64,000 nt of DNA from Taishania sp964580465 (GTDB lineage Bacteria > Bacteroidota > Bacteroidia > Flavobacteriales_D > Crocinitomicaceae), in the NCBI GenBank assembly GCA_964580465.1, contig CAZOKJ010000003.1:66814-130813 (forward strand), in the 5' to 3' direction. The notes under the pieces were generated by a model. It was given only the letters and a program-made list of their open reading frames with translations, did not search any database and had not been told where the DNA came from. Positions 16,940 to 26,196 of this stretch are shown here, piece by piece; within the stretch, counting starts at the first letter, position 1; the number at the start of each line of letters is the position of its first letter. A program made the translations under genes and the position numbers.

Positions 16940-19039
16940 TTATTCTGTTTTTAAATAAATGTATTGGTATGGTTGGTACTTCTCTGATCGCTTGCTATCT
17001 CCTTCGTAAGCTGGACCTTGTACAATTGTTTTGTTCACTACCACTGTTACTTTACTTGAAATAGAAGCGTCTTTCTCAAAGTATTCAATTAAATCATACT
17101 TAATGTTTTCACCACGAACTTTCGATAACTCTTCGTTAGAATTGAATGTCTTTGTTGGCACATAAGAAGCAGAAGACTCGATAACAATAGTGATTTTATC
17201 TCTTCCGTCTTTTAACTGTGCTTCAATTGTTTTGACAAAATTTTTCAATTCTTTCTCTTTGATAGAAAGTTTGTTTTTGTTGTAGCCAAAGAAATGCTTA
17301 AATTCTAAGTTTGTAAAATCTTTAACAGTAACGGTTTCTGTTTCTTTAGGGAAGATTACTTCTCGTTTAGAAACGTCAACTAATAAGTGCTTGTATATTT
17401 CTCTGTAATCATCTGTGCACTCAGTTTCAAATGTTTCTTCTCCCATTAATTTGTCGTCAGAAGCATCGTAATAACTTAAAGTATATGTTTTACAAGGTTG
17501 CAATCCAGTAGCGAATTTACCATCTCTACTGCGTGTGTATAGAATGTGATTGACAGGTCCTGAGTCGCAATCATGGCATTTAACTTTTGCCATAAAGATT
17601 AAGTTTTCAGGCAGAATAGACCCATCTGTTGTTAGAACTTCTCCTTTTAAAATAGTAAAGTTTTTAATTTCAAGGAAACCTGCTTGTATCTCGTAAATGT
17701 CTTTCTCACCATTTCCATCTCCGCGGTATGATGTTAAATACCCTGTTCTACCATCAATTGTTGTAGTGAAGAACAAGTCATCGTTTGTAGAGTTGAATGG
17801 ATAACCGATGTTTCTAACATTTCCCCAAGTTGCGTTTCCTTGATAATCAGCCATCATGATGTCAAATCCACCCATTGAGCGCGCATCATTTGTTCCAAAA
17901 AATAAATAGCGATTATCAACTGAAATAAAAGGAGCGTCTTCATCTTTTGGTCCATTGATTTGTGGTCCCATGTTTTTTGGTTCTGACCATTCGCCAGATG
18001 TTTCTTTTGCACAAAGATATAAGTCTCTACCTCCATACCCACCTGGTCGATCGGAAGAAAAAATCATGTATTGACCATCAGGTGAAATGAATACGTGTGT
18101 TTCCCAACTATCAGTGTTGACATTTTTTGTTGAAATGATTTTTATTTCATTGAACTTGTTATTGTAAAAGTCTGAGTAATAAACGTCTCCATTTCCTGTC
18201 GTATCTTGATACACATACATTTTCTTTTCTTCTACGCTAATCCCAATAGTTGCTTCGTTTCTGTTTGGTTTACAAAAATCCACACGTTCTGCTTCCAACC
18301 AAGTAGAGTCGAAATCAAGGTAGCTTACGTACACGTCTTCTAAATATGTGTTGGTTGTTACGTCTTTATAAGATTCAGATTCATTGTTTTCCCAAGGTCT
18401 TCTTGAAGTGAAATACAAAGCAGAACCGTCAAAAGAAACTACAGAGCTATAGTCAGCATAAGGAGAGTTTACTTTGTCTCCTAGGTTTTTAATTCTAACA
18501 TTAACAGGACTGGCTTGCAATTTTTTTGCTGTTTCAATTTGTTGTAAACGCAATTGAGATTCTTCTATTAACTCTGATTTTTTCTTTGTTTTAGTTAAAA
18601 ACAAATTGTATTGTTCAGCAGCTTTGTCAAATTGCCCATCTAAGTGATAACACTTCGCTAAGTGATAATGTGCATCCACTGGAGCAGTCGCTTCTTTTGT
18701 GGAGTACATGTCATATAAAGTGCTTGTATTTTTGACAGCTTGCTCAAATAAAGGAATGGATTTTTGATAATCACGGCGTTGCTCCATAATTAAAAAACCT
18801 AGACGATAATTATAGTTAGAACTTTGTGGACGAAGTTCAATTAATCGATTGGTTAAAATCTCTGCATAATATAGATAGCCGTCTTGTGTTAATGACGAAG
18901 CTTTGGTTAACAGCTCACCCTCACTTTTAGTTTGAGCCATTTCTTTAACAGCGTTTTCTGATAGTTTTGTTTTATCTGTTTGAGCATTAATTAAATACGC
19001 ACCTAAACAAAACATGATAGTCAGTAGTGTTCTTTTCAT
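16940..19039 (-). CDS. PorE-like TPR/PD40 envelope protein with degenerate OmpA domain
   Basis: 699 residues: signal peptide 1-19 (ending INAQ), TPR region about 50-180, PD40 beta-propeller blades about 195-460 (SSVVSFDGSALYFTS, FISPDGQYMIFSSDRPGG, FISVDNRYLFFGTN), a short cysteine-containing domain, and a C-terminal OmpA-like domain (about 580-699). It is a clear paralogue of the 768-residue gene just upstream. It lacks that protein's carboxypeptidase-regulatory-like module, and the OmpA domain has lost the Thr-Asp that binds diaminopimelate, keeping only the N-x2-LS-x2-R part. PorE itself belongs to the type IX secretion apparatus; equivalence is inference. It has its own terminator and is separated from the paralogue by another. 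Confidence 0.88.
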   Translation of the reverse strand: MKRTLLTIMFCLGAYLINAQTDKTKLSENAVKEMAQTKSEGELLTKASSLTQDGYLYYAEILTNRLIELRPQSSNYNYRLGFLIMEQRRDYQKSIPLFEQAVKNTSTLYDMYSTKEATAPVDAHYHLAKCYHLDGQFDKAAEQYNLFLTKTKKKSELIEESQLRLQQIETAKKLQASPVNVRIKNLGDKVNSPYADYSSVVSFDGSALYFTSRRPWENNESESYKDVTTNTYLEDVYVSYLDFDSTWLEAERVDFCKPNRNEATIGISVEEKKMYVYQDTTGNGDVYYSDFYNNKFNEIKIISTKNVNTDSWETHVFISPDGQYMIFSSDRPGGYGGRDLYLCAKETSGEWSEPKNMGPQINGPKDEDAPFISVDNRYLFFGTNDARSMGGFDIMMADYQGNATWGNVRNIGYPFNSTNDDLFFTTTIDGRTGYLTSYRGDGNGEKDIYEIQAGFLEIKNFTILKGEVLTTDGSILPENLIFMAKVKCHDCDSGPVNHILYTRSRDGKFATGLQPCKTYTLSYYDASDDKLMGEETFETECTDDYREIYKHLLVDVSKREVIFPKETETVTVKDFTNLEFKHFFGYNKNKLSIKEKELKNFVKTIEAQLKDGRDKITIVIESSASYVPTKTFNSNEELSKVRGENIKYDLIEYFEKDASISSKVTVVVNKTIVQGPAYEGDSKRSEKYQPYQYIYLKTE

Positions 19040-19079
19040 AACTAATTGTTTTCTATAAGTAGTTGAACGACAATTAAAA

Positions 19080-19118
19080 AAAAAAGTTACATTTTTTTAC
19101 GAATGTAACCTTTTTTTT
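19080..19118 (-). terminator. Rho-independent terminator between the two PorE-like genes
   Basis: GTTACAT and ATGTAAC arms with long A/T tracts on both sides; on the minus strand a T-run follows the stem. It ends the transcript of the 768-residue protein gene and separates the two paralogues. Confidence 0.85.
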
Positions 19119-19133
19119 TAATTAAACAAGTTT

Positions 19134-21440
19134 TTATTTAACAATTCTGAACTCAGTTCTTCTGTTAAGTGCATGTTCTTCCTCACTACATGGGGATTCT
19201 ACTTCTCCTTCACAAGCACAATCATTAATCAACTTAGACTCACCGTATCCTTTTCCATATATACGTTTCGGATTAGTAATACGTTTTCTAATGTACTCAG
19301 CAGATGCTTTTGCACGTAAATCAGATAATTTTAAGTTGTATGCTGCACTTGCACGACAGTCAGTGTGAGATCCTAACTCAATTTTCATAGTAGAATTCTC
19401 ATTCATGATCTTAACGATTTTGTTCAATTCAATCTCTGCGTCAGGACGAATATCATACTTGTCTAAGTCGAAGTAAATTGGATTTAATTCCAATACTTTA
19501 CCTACGTCAAGACCAGCTTTGTTGATGTCCATGAAAAGATTTTTCTCGAAATTAATGTTTTCTTTTAATGTGTCGCGTAATTCAGAAGAAATAGTCAAGT
19601 ACTTAGGTGCAGAGAATTTGAATTCATAGTCGATAACATCGCCATAGAATTTATCATCTAACAATGTACTTGCAAATCTACCTTCAGCATTTGTCGTTAA
19701 AGACTCCAACAATTTACCATCAGCTTTGTTGTAGATGTCAACTTTCACTCCTTCAATAGGTAAATTTGTTTCTCTATCTCTAACAGCTCCTGTTAAGTCG
19801 TAGTCAGCAATCCATACTTCTTTGTTGATTTCTTCGTATTTCTTGTGACAAGTGGTGTTAAATTTCTCAGATTTGATTACTTCTGAATTGTTTTTCATGT
19901 AAGTAATTTCGTAATCTTTACATTTTTCCAATACTTGAACGAATGCTCCGTCACGTTGACGTACAGGAATACGAACATTTTTCTCTAAACAGTTAGAACA
20001 TGTCAATAATACATGTGTTTCGTCTGTAATTTCTGCATTTCCTAACACGTGCATTGTACCTGTTAACACAGCTACGTTTTGAACACCCATGTAATCATTG
20101 TCGATTTCATAAATGTCTTTTTCACCAAAACCACCTTTACGTTGAGATGTAATGTAGCCTCTTAATCCGTCAATCGTTGTTGTATAGAAAATATCGTCTC
20201 CTGTACTATTAATTGGAACACCTAAGTTGATTGGTTCTGACCAGTTGTTATCTTCATCCCTAACAGTAACGAAAATGTCAAATCCTCCTATACTTTTTGG
20301 TCCGTTAGAAGCAAAGTACATCGTTTTGTTGTCAATCGCTAAGAACGGAGAGTCTTCGTCATACTTAGTGTTGATTTTCGGTCCTAAGTTTATTGGCTCA
20401 CTCCAAGAACCATCCATCATACGAACAATTCTGTAAATGTCACGACCTCCATATCCACCTGGACGTTCAGAAACGAAATAGATATTGTTTCCATCTGGTG
20501 TAACTGTACAGTGAGTTTCCCAGAAATCTGTGTTGATTCCTTTTTGTTCAAGGATTTCGAGTATTTGGAACTTGTTGTCTTTGAACTCAGATTGGAAAAT
20601 ATCACCATTTCCAGAAACGTCTTGGTATGCATAGATACGTTTTTCATCTAGGCTCACAGAAATTGTTGCTTCGTTTACATTATCAACACAAAACTCCAAA
20701 CGTTTTCCTTCTGACCATTGACTGTTACCAAGTAAAGTACTTAAATAAATATCTTCAGGATATTGGTACAATTTAGGGTCTCTAAAAGATTCTGTTTCAC
20801 CATTTTCCCATGGTCTTCGTGACGTGTAGTACAAAGATTTACCATCAAAAGAAACAACAGGAGAGTACTCAGGGTACTCTGTGTTTATAGGTTTATCTAA
20901 GTTTTTAACTTTTGCACTTTTAGGTGTTTTTATTAGCTCTTTTGCAACTTCACACTGAGTAATACCTAATTTAGCCTTGTCAATCAATTCAGATTTTTTA
21001 CTGCTATTTTTGATAAATAGGTTGTAGTATTCAATTGCCTTGTCAAGCTGATAATCCAAATGGTAACATCTTGCTAAATGATAATAAGAATCTGATGGAG
21101 CATTTGTTTCTTTAGCAGAATACATGTCATAATTGTTTTTAACATTTACGACTGCTTTTTCTAAATACTTCATCGCATTTTCAAAATCATTTCTAGAGTT
21201 TAAAATAATAAACCCTTTGCGGTAATTGTAGTTAGAGCTTTCAGGACGAAGTGTCAATAATTTGTCAACTACAATTTCAGAAAAATAATAATAATCTTCC
21301 TGTAGCATTCGAGTTGCTTCCACAACCAATTGACTTTCTTTCGCCTTTTTTGTCATGTCTTCAACTTCCTCTTTAGTGTACTGAGAAAGCCCTATCCATG
21401 GGATAAGGCTTAATGTGATTAGGATAATTTTGGTTCTCAC
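19134..21440 (-). CDS. PorE-like OmpA-family protein (TPR, PD40, regulatory-like domain, OmpA)
   Basis: 768 residues starting at a GTG at 21440; an in-frame stop lies three codons upstream and the signal peptide (ending IGLSQ) begins right here. Order of parts: TPR about 50-180, PD40 propeller about 195-460, CxxC-containing region about 490-570, carboxypeptidase-regulatory-like beta-sandwich about 570-650 (LTGAVRDRETNLPIEGVKV), and OmpA domain about 655-768. The OmpA domain keeps the peptidoglycan-binding signature SHTDCR...NLKLSDLRA. This is the PorE architecture of Bacteroidota, which links type IX secretion or gliding components to the cell wall. It lies 20 bases after the E2 gene and is probably co-transcribed with it. 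Confidence 0.92.
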   Translation of the reverse strand: MRTKIILITLSLIPWIGLSQYTKEEVEDMTKKAKESQLVVEATRMLQEDYYYFSEIVVDKLLTLRPESSNYNYRKGFIILNSRNDFENAMKYLEKAVVNVKNNYDMYSAKETNAPSDSYYHLARCYHLDYQLDKAIEYYNLFIKNSSKKSELIDKAKLGITQCEVAKELIKTPKSAKVKNLDKPINTEYPEYSPVVSFDGKSLYYTSRRPWENGETESFRDPKLYQYPEDIYLSTLLGNSQWSEGKRLEFCVDNVNEATISVSLDEKRIYAYQDVSGNGDIFQSEFKDNKFQILEILEQKGINTDFWETHCTVTPDGNNIYFVSERPGGYGGRDIYRIVRMMDGSWSEPINLGPKINTKYDEDSPFLAIDNKTMYFASNGPKSIGGFDIFVTVRDEDNNWSEPINLGVPINSTGDDIFYTTTIDGLRGYITSQRKGGFGEKDIYEIDNDYMGVQNVAVLTGTMHVLGNAEITDETHVLLTCSNCLEKNVRIPVRQRDGAFVQVLEKCKDYEITYMKNNSEVIKSEKFNTTCHKKYEEINKEVWIADYDLTGAVRDRETNLPIEGVKVDIYNKADGKLLESLTTNAEGRFASTLLDDKFYGDVIDYEFKFSAPKYLTISSELRDTLKENINFEKNLFMDINKAGLDVGKVLELNPIYFDLDKYDIRPDAEIELNKIVKIMNENSTMKIELGSHTDCRASAAYNLKLSDLRAKASAEYIRKRITNPKRIYGKGYGESKLINDCACEGEVESPCSEEEHALNRRTEFRIVK

Positions 21441-21460
21441 GTCTTTTTAGTTTATAGATA

Positions 21461-22807
21461 TTAAAAGTCTCTATTCGGATCGAATTGTTCTAAATAATCA
21501 GCTACTCTTCTTACGAATTGTCCACCTAATGCACCATCAACAACTCTGTGGTCGTACGAGTGTGATAAGAACATTTTGTGACGAATTCCGATAAAATCTC
21601 CATGAGGTGTTTCAATAACAGCAGGTACTTTTCTAATAGCACCCAATGCTAAGATAGCAACTTGTGGTTGGTTAATAATAGGTGTTCCCATTACGTTTCC
21701 AAATGTACCTACGTTTGTTACAGTATAAGTTCCTCCTTGAATGTCTTCAGATTTCAAAGAATTTGTTCTAGCATTGTTCGCCATTGCGTTAACAGCTTTT
21801 GTTAAGCCGTTTAAGTTCAATTGATCTGCGTTTTTAATTACAGGTACAATTAAGTTTCCAGATGGCAAAGCAGTAGCCATTCCTAAATTGATGTCTTTGC
21901 GCTTGATAATTTGCGTACCACTTACAGACACATTAATCATAGGAAAATCTTTAATTGCCTTCACAATAGCTTCCATGAAAATTGGAGTGAAAGTAATATT
22001 TTCTCCTTCGCGTTTTTTGTATGCGTCTTTAACTTTATTTCTCCAGTTAACAATTTCTGTAACGTCTGCTTCAACATAAGAAGTTACGTGTGGAGAAACG
22101 TGTGTGGACATCACCATGTGCTCTGCGATGATTTTACGCATACGATCCATTTCGATGATTTCATCTCCAGGATTTGGAACTACAACAGGCTCTTTGATGT
22201 TCGCTAAGAATCCACTTCCAGCTGGAGCTGCAACTACTTCTTTCTTCGGAGCAGCAACTTCAACTTTTGGAGCAGATGCTGCAGGAGTAATAACTTTGCC
22301 TGCTTTCTTGTCTTCAACGTATGCTAAAATGTCTTTTTTCGTTACACGACCAGCCTGACCAGAGCCAGCTAATGCTTCTAGTTCAGCAACAGAAATGCCT
22401 TCCGTTTGTGCAATGCTTTTAACTAATGGAGAGAAAAATTTGTCAGATCCATTGGTATCAAAAGTTGTGTTTGATACTGTAGCAACTGCTTCTTCGACCA
22501 TTTTTTCAGCAACAGCAACAGGAGTTTCCTCTTTTGCAGGGGCGCTGCCTCCAGGTGCATCGCTTCCGTCAGTTGAAATTATAGCAATTACATCGCCAAC
22601 TTGAGCAACTTGATCTACCTCAAATAAACGTTCGATTAATACACCTTTCGCTTCAGAAGGTAGCTCATTGTCAACTTTATCTGTAGCAACTTCCACTAAT
22701 GGCTCGTCTAATTCTACTGAGTCACCAATGTTTTTTAACCAATTTGTAATTGTAGCTTCTGTAACGCTTTCACCCATTTTAGGGAGTCTAATTTCAATCT
22801 TTGCCAT
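21461..22807 (-). CDS. Dihydrolipoamide acyltransferase (E2) of a 2-oxoacid dehydrogenase complex
   Basis: 448 residues in classic E2 order: lipoyl domain 1-80 with the lipoylated Lys in EVATDKVDNEL near 42-52; Ala/Pro-rich linker; peripheral-subunit-binding domain about 125-170 (FFSPLVKSIAQTEGI...GRVTKKDIL); second linker; catalytic domain about 220-448 with the HxxxDG active site in HSYDHRVVDGALGG near 420. It transfers the acyl group from lipoamide to CoA. The sequence resembles the branched-chain/generic Bacteroidota type; whether the substrate is pyruvate, branched-chain oxoacid or oxoglutarate cannot be decided because E1 and E3 are not nearby. It has its own promoter. Confidence 0.93.
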   Translation of the reverse strand: MAKIEIRLPKMGESVTEATITNWLKNIGDSVELDEPLVEVATDKVDNELPSEAKGVLIERLFEVDQVAQVGDVIAIISTDGSDAPGGSAPAKEETPVAVAEKMVEEAVATVSNTTFDTNGSDKFFSPLVKSIAQTEGISVAELEALAGSGQAGRVTKKDILAYVEDKKAGKVITPAASAPKVEVAAPKKEVVAAPAGSGFLANIKEPVVVPNPGDEIIEMDRMRKIIAEHMVMSTHVSPHVTSYVEADVTEIVNWRNKVKDAYKKREGENITFTPIFMEAIVKAIKDFPMINVSVSGTQIIKRKDINLGMATALPSGNLIVPVIKNADQLNLNGLTKAVNAMANNARTNSLKSEDIQGGTYTVTNVGTFGNVMGTPIINQPQVAILALGAIRKVPAVIETPHGDFIGIRHKMFLSHSYDHRVVDGALGGQFVRRVADYLEQFDPNRDF

Positions 22808-22844
22808 ATTGTGTTACTTGTTTCTAGTATTTCTTTTTTTTCTG

Positions 22845-22874
22845 CAAAAATAACCTAAATTTCTTTTAAAACAA
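22845..22874 (-). promoter_or_regulatory. Promoter of the E2 gene (TTG-N19-TATTTTTG)
   Basis: On the minus strand TTG (22874-22872) is followed after 19 bases by TATTTTTG (22852-22845), a full match to the Bacteroidota two-part promoter. The start codon lies 37 bases downstream of the -7 element. Confidence 0.72.
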
Positions 22875-22885
22875 GAAAAATCAGC

Positions 22886-24838
22886 TTACTTGTCTAAATT
22901 TTTCCACATTTTAAGTAGAATTGTTAAATCTTTTTGAACTGTATAGTCGCGAGCATAAATTAAATTAACCTTATCTCTATGCTGTTCGTTAGATTCTAAA
23001 TCTTGAATAACGGGATGCAATATCCCACTTTTTAACTTGGGTAATTGGTGAGCACTCTCTGAATGATAATACCCAACACAACTTTTTTTTCCGATGAGTA
23101 AATCGATTAAATTATTAAAAAGCTTTTTCTTATTGGAGAAGAACCAACAATGAAGAGGGTAGGTGATAAGCCCTATAAAGCCAATCAAGATGTCAAAAGT
23201 GCGCTTATTTCGCTCATTTTCTGGTTTTGAAATTGCATTGATATTGATTAGGTATAAATCACCAGCTGTTTCAATTGAATTACTTCCGATTAAATACAAG
23301 CTGTCTGGTTGTGCGATTTTAAAATCAACTTTGGACGAATCTATTTTAATCATCCAATCAATAATCGTTTGAGCACTGGTGTCTTTAGCACAAAATATAA
23401 TTTCATTGATGTGGTGAATGTGTACAATTTGATCCAATTGACTTAATGTGCCTACGCTCCAATCTGTTTTTTCAGACTCTGTAGTAACAAACTCAACGAG
23501 TTCTATTGCAGGTGTAGATTGTTGTAAAATATCATTTACGCGTTCTACTTCTTCTTTGGATCCGATAACAACAAATCGCTTGGTTTGTTTGTTACTCAAA
23601 GTAAATGATTTTCCAATCGAAAATTGCAAGAAGAGACGAGAAATTATAAAATATAAAAAAGTAAGTAAAGCTCCCGATAGAATGAAAAGTCGTGAAAATT
23701 GATATTCTTTAGGTAATAATGCGTAGGTGACTAAAATAAAAATAGTACCCCACATTACTCCTTTTAACACAGGTTTCATTCTCACAGGACGCTGGTATCC
23801 ATTGTTGTAATAGATGCTTATGAGCCAAGTTAATGTGTACAAAGGAAGAGCTATATTGATGACGTTTTCTGGAAATGCAATGTGCTTGGTTTCCCATCGA
23901 TGTGTAAGAGCAAAAAGTCCTCCTAAAATAAGCGAAAAATCAATAATTGGTAAAATCGTTTTCTTGATAAATCGTGCCATAATAGCCATTCCAGCTCGTA
24001 AATAAATGGCAAAATTGATTAAGAATGAAAATGTTTTTGCGTGTTTTTGTGAAAAGTGTTTTTCAGCAAAGATAACCATGGCTCTGTAAAAAACAAAAAC
24101 GTAATTAACAGAACTTTTCTTGGTACTTTCCCCTTTGTAATGAATAATACGTGTTTCTGGGAAATAGTAATTTTTATACCCTCCTTTAATGATGCGATAG
24201 GATAAATCGATGTCTTCTCCGTACATAAAGAAGGTTTCATCTAATAATCCTACTTTATCTAAAGTTTCTTTTCGCATTAGCATAAAAGCTCCGCTAAGTA
24301 TTTCTACTTCATTGGTCTCAAATTCACTTAGATAACCTAAATGATATTGCCCAAATCGCTTTGATTTTGGAAAAATACTTGATAAACCAAAAATTTTGTA
24401 AAATGCTACCAAAGGCGTAGGTAAGCCTCGTTTTGATTCTGGTAAAAATTTTCCTTTCCCATTTAACATTCTGACACCAAGTCCACCGGCTTCTGGATGT
24501 TCATCCATGAATTGAATGACTTTTTCAAAGGTATCTTCTTCAACTACTGTGTCTGGATTGAGTAATAAAACATATTCACCTTTTGAAAGTTCAATGGCTT
24601 GGTTGTTGGCTTTTGAAAAACCTCTGTTGTCTTTGTTGGCAATGAGATGGTATTCTGGAAATTTAGTTCGCACCATTTCAACGGAATTGTCAATGGAGTT
24701 ATTATCAACAATGAATACTTCACCACTCACAGTTTGAAGGGCTTTTTTGACAGAGTTAAGACATTGTTCTAAAAAGTACTCAACGTTGTAGTTGACAATG
24801 ATGACACTGATTTTATATGTGTATGTTCCTGATGACAT
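22886..24838 (-). CDS. Family 2 glycosyltransferase fused to a degenerate polyprenyl-phosphate sugar-transferase module
   Basis: I start it at ATG 24838 (650 residues); an alternative start at 24895 overlaps ridA and adds 19 unlikely residues. Residues 8-235 are a GT2 domain (SVIIVNYNVEYFLEQ, LLLNPDTVVEEDTF, GGLGVRML). About 270-430 hold several membrane helices. About 430-545 look like the Rossmann-type domain of WbaP-like enzymes (RFVVIGSKEEVERV). The tail (NKRTFDILIGFIGLITYPL, then NLIDLLIGKKSCVGYY) matches both ends of a sugar-phosphate transferase domain but lacks the central FRTM and DELPQ catalytic segments. It probably elongates a surface polysaccharide. It lies 25 bases behind ridA on the same transcript. 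Confidence 0.85.
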   Translation of the reverse strand: MSSGTYTYKISVIIVNYNVEYFLEQCLNSVKKALQTVSGEVFIVDNNSIDNSVEMVRTKFPEYHLIANKDNRGFSKANNQAIELSKGEYVLLLNPDTVVEEDTFEKVIQFMDEHPEAGGLGVRMLNGKGKFLPESKRGLPTPLVAFYKIFGLSSIFPKSKRFGQYHLGYLSEFETNEVEILSGAFMLMRKETLDKVGLLDETFFMYGEDIDLSYRIIKGGYKNYYFPETRIIHYKGESTKKSSVNYVFVFYRAMVIFAEKHFSQKHAKTFSFLINFAIYLRAGMAIMARFIKKTILPIIDFSLILGGLFALTHRWETKHIAFPENVINIALPLYTLTWLISIYYNNGYQRPVRMKPVLKGVMWGTIFILVTYALLPKEYQFSRLFILSGALLTFLYFIISRLFLQFSIGKSFTLSNKQTKRFVVIGSKEEVERVNDILQQSTPAIELVEFVTTESEKTDWSVGTLSQLDQIVHIHHINEIIFCAKDTSAQTIIDWMIKIDSSKVDFKIAQPDSLYLIGSNSIETAGDLYLININAISKPENERNKRTFDILIGFIGLITYPLHCWFFSNKKKLFNNLIDLLIGKKSCVGYYHSESAHQLPKLKSGILHPVIQDLESNEQHRDKVNLIYARDYTVQKDLTILLKMWKNLDK

Positions 24839-24863
24839 GGTTTGAAATGGTGCGAGAAAAAAA

Positions 24864-25244
24864 TTAGTCAAGCATTGCGATACAAGAAATCTCAATGTTT
24901 ACATCACTTGGCAACTTAGCTACTTGTACAGCTTCTCTTGCAGGTGGAACATTGTTAAAATATTCAGCATAGATAGCATTCATCGCTTGAAAATCGTTCA
25001 TGTCTTTTAAGAAAACTTGACATTTAACAACGTGATCTAAAGTCGCACCAGCTGCTACTAATAATTGCTTGATGTTATCTAAAACTTGACGAGTAGCAAC
25101 TTCGATGTTTTCTATTTTTAACTCACGAGTGATTGGATCTGCGGGAATTTGACCGCTTACAAAAATCATATTTCCTGCTTTGATAACTGGGCTGTATGGA
25201 CCAATTGGTTTGGCAGCTCCTTCTAATTGGATAGCTTGTTTCAT
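24864..25244 (-). CDS. ridA: RidA family reactive intermediate/imine deaminase
   Basis: Hydrolyses reactive enamine/imine intermediates released by PLP enzymes. The 126 residues match the family: GPYSPVIKAGNMIFVSGQIP near 17-36, conserved Arg in PPAREAVQVAKLP near 102-113 and the terminal IEISCIA. It is the first gene of a two-gene transcript with the glycosyltransferase fusion and diverges from the trpG-type gene. Confidence 0.94.
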   Translation of the reverse strand: MKQAIQLEGAAKPIGPYSPVIKAGNMIFVSGQIPADPITRELKIENIEVATRQVLDNIKQLLVAAGATLDHVVKCQVFLKDMNDFQAMNAIYAEYFNNVPPAREAVQVAKLPSDVNIEISCIAMLD

Positions 25245-25275
25245 CTTTTTACGCTATTTAATTTTAACTTTTTAA

Positions 25276-25283
25276 TAACTTTG
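25276..25283 (+). promoter_or_regulatory. -7 promoter element of the trpG/pabA-type gene
   Basis: TAACTTTG, exact TAnnTTTG match, 28 bases before the TTG start codon. No TTG at the expected -33 distance was found. Confidence 0.55.
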
Positions 25284-25311
25284 TGCAAGTTTAATCATTT
25301 AAGTTTAAAAA

Positions 25312-25878
25312 TTGAAAGTTTTAATAGTAGATAATTACGATTCTTTTACGTTTAATCTCCATCATTACGTGGAAAAATGCGCTGCAGACTGCTCTGTTGT
25401 CCGCAATGATGAGCTAGATTTAACTACTGTTTTAAACTATGATAGGGTTATTTTATCGCCTGGGCCAGGATTACCTCTTGAAACTAAAAATTTATTTGAA
25501 ACCATACAATTAACAGCAGGCAAAGTTCCTGTTTTGGGTGTTTGTTTAGGAATGCAGGGCATCGCCGAGGTGTTTGGAGGGAAATTAATCAATCAAAAAG
25601 AAGTGAAGCATGGCGTGCAAACTCAGGTGACTGTTTGTGCTGAAAATCGCTTGTTTAGTGGATTGCCACCTGTTTTTAAAGTTGGATTGTACCACAGTTG
25701 GTGTGTGGATGATAGAAAAATGCCCAATGGGTTCAAAGCGACTTCTTTTTCAAGTGAAGGTGTTTTAATGTCAATAGAACATGAATCAAAGCCAATTTAT
25801 GCTGTTCAATTTCATCCAGAATCAATTATGACTGAGCATGGATTAAAAATAATTGACAATTTCTTAAAGTTAGGCTAA
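25312..25878 (+). CDS. Anthranilate/aminodeoxychorismate synthase glutamine amidotransferase subunit
   Basis: 188-residue class I glutamine amidotransferase. It releases ammonia from glutamine for TrpE (anthranilate) or PabB (aminodeoxychorismate). Motifs: VDNYDSFTFNL at 6-16, SPGPGLP, nucleophile Cys in GVCLGMQGIAEVFGG near 77, and the His/Glu pair in QFHPESI near 169-175. It starts with TTG: an in-frame TAA lies two codons upstream and no ATG is available. No trp or pab genes are nearby, so a solitary location favours a PabA or amphibolic role. Its 3' end overlaps mazG by 9 bases, tail to tail. Confidence 0.9.
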   Translation: MKVLIVDNYDSFTFNLHHYVEKCAADCSVVRNDELDLTTVLNYDRVILSPGPGLPLETKNLFETIQLTAGKVPVLGVCLGMQGIAEVFGGKLINQKEVKHGVQTQVTVCAENRLFSGLPPVFKVGLYHSWCVDDRKMPNGFKATSFSSEGVLMSIEHESKPIYAVQFHPESIMTEHGLKIIDNFLKLG

Positions 25879-26196
25879 TTTCTCATTGTTTTTATGACGA
25901 TTATAGTCCCGATTGGTCTTTTTTTCTAAGTTTTTCACCAATGCTTCTTCAAGATTGATTCCAGTTTGATTGGCTATGCACATAATGACAAACATAACAT
26001 CGGCTAATTCATCTCCTAAATCTTTGTTTTTATCGGATTCTTTTTCACTTTGTTCACCATATCTTCTTGCCATAATTCTGGCTACTTCTCCTACTTCTTC
26101 CATTAAAATAGCAGTGTTAGTCAATTCGTTGAAATAGCGAACACCATACTCTTTTATCCACTGATCAATAATGGATTGCGCTTGTTCTATCGTCAT
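25870..26196 (-). CDS. MazG-like nucleotide pyrophosphohydrolase
   Basis: 108 residues, a single MazG fold. The metal-binding signature is present: EEVGEVARIMARR near 29-41 and DLGDELADVMFVI near 60-72. Such enzymes hydrolyse NTPs or dNTPs, often non-canonical ones, to the monophosphate; the substrate is unknown. Last gene of the tsaD-rsgA-dtd operon; its ATG overlaps the dtd stop by one base. Confidence 0.9.
   Translation of the reverse strand: MTIEQAQSIIDQWIKEYGVRYFNELTNTAILMEEVGEVARIMARRYGEQSEKESDKNKDLGDELADVMFVIMCIANQTGINLEEALVKNLEKKTNRDYNRHKNNEKLA

Noticed and set aside
24839..24895. Longer N-terminus of the glycosyltransferase fusion
   Set aside because: It would overlap ridA and add residues before the normal GT2 start; ATG 24838 leaves a clean 25-base gap.
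25312..25878. Assignment to trpG specifically
   Set aside because: No trp genes adjoin; PabA is equally likely, so no gene symbol was given.
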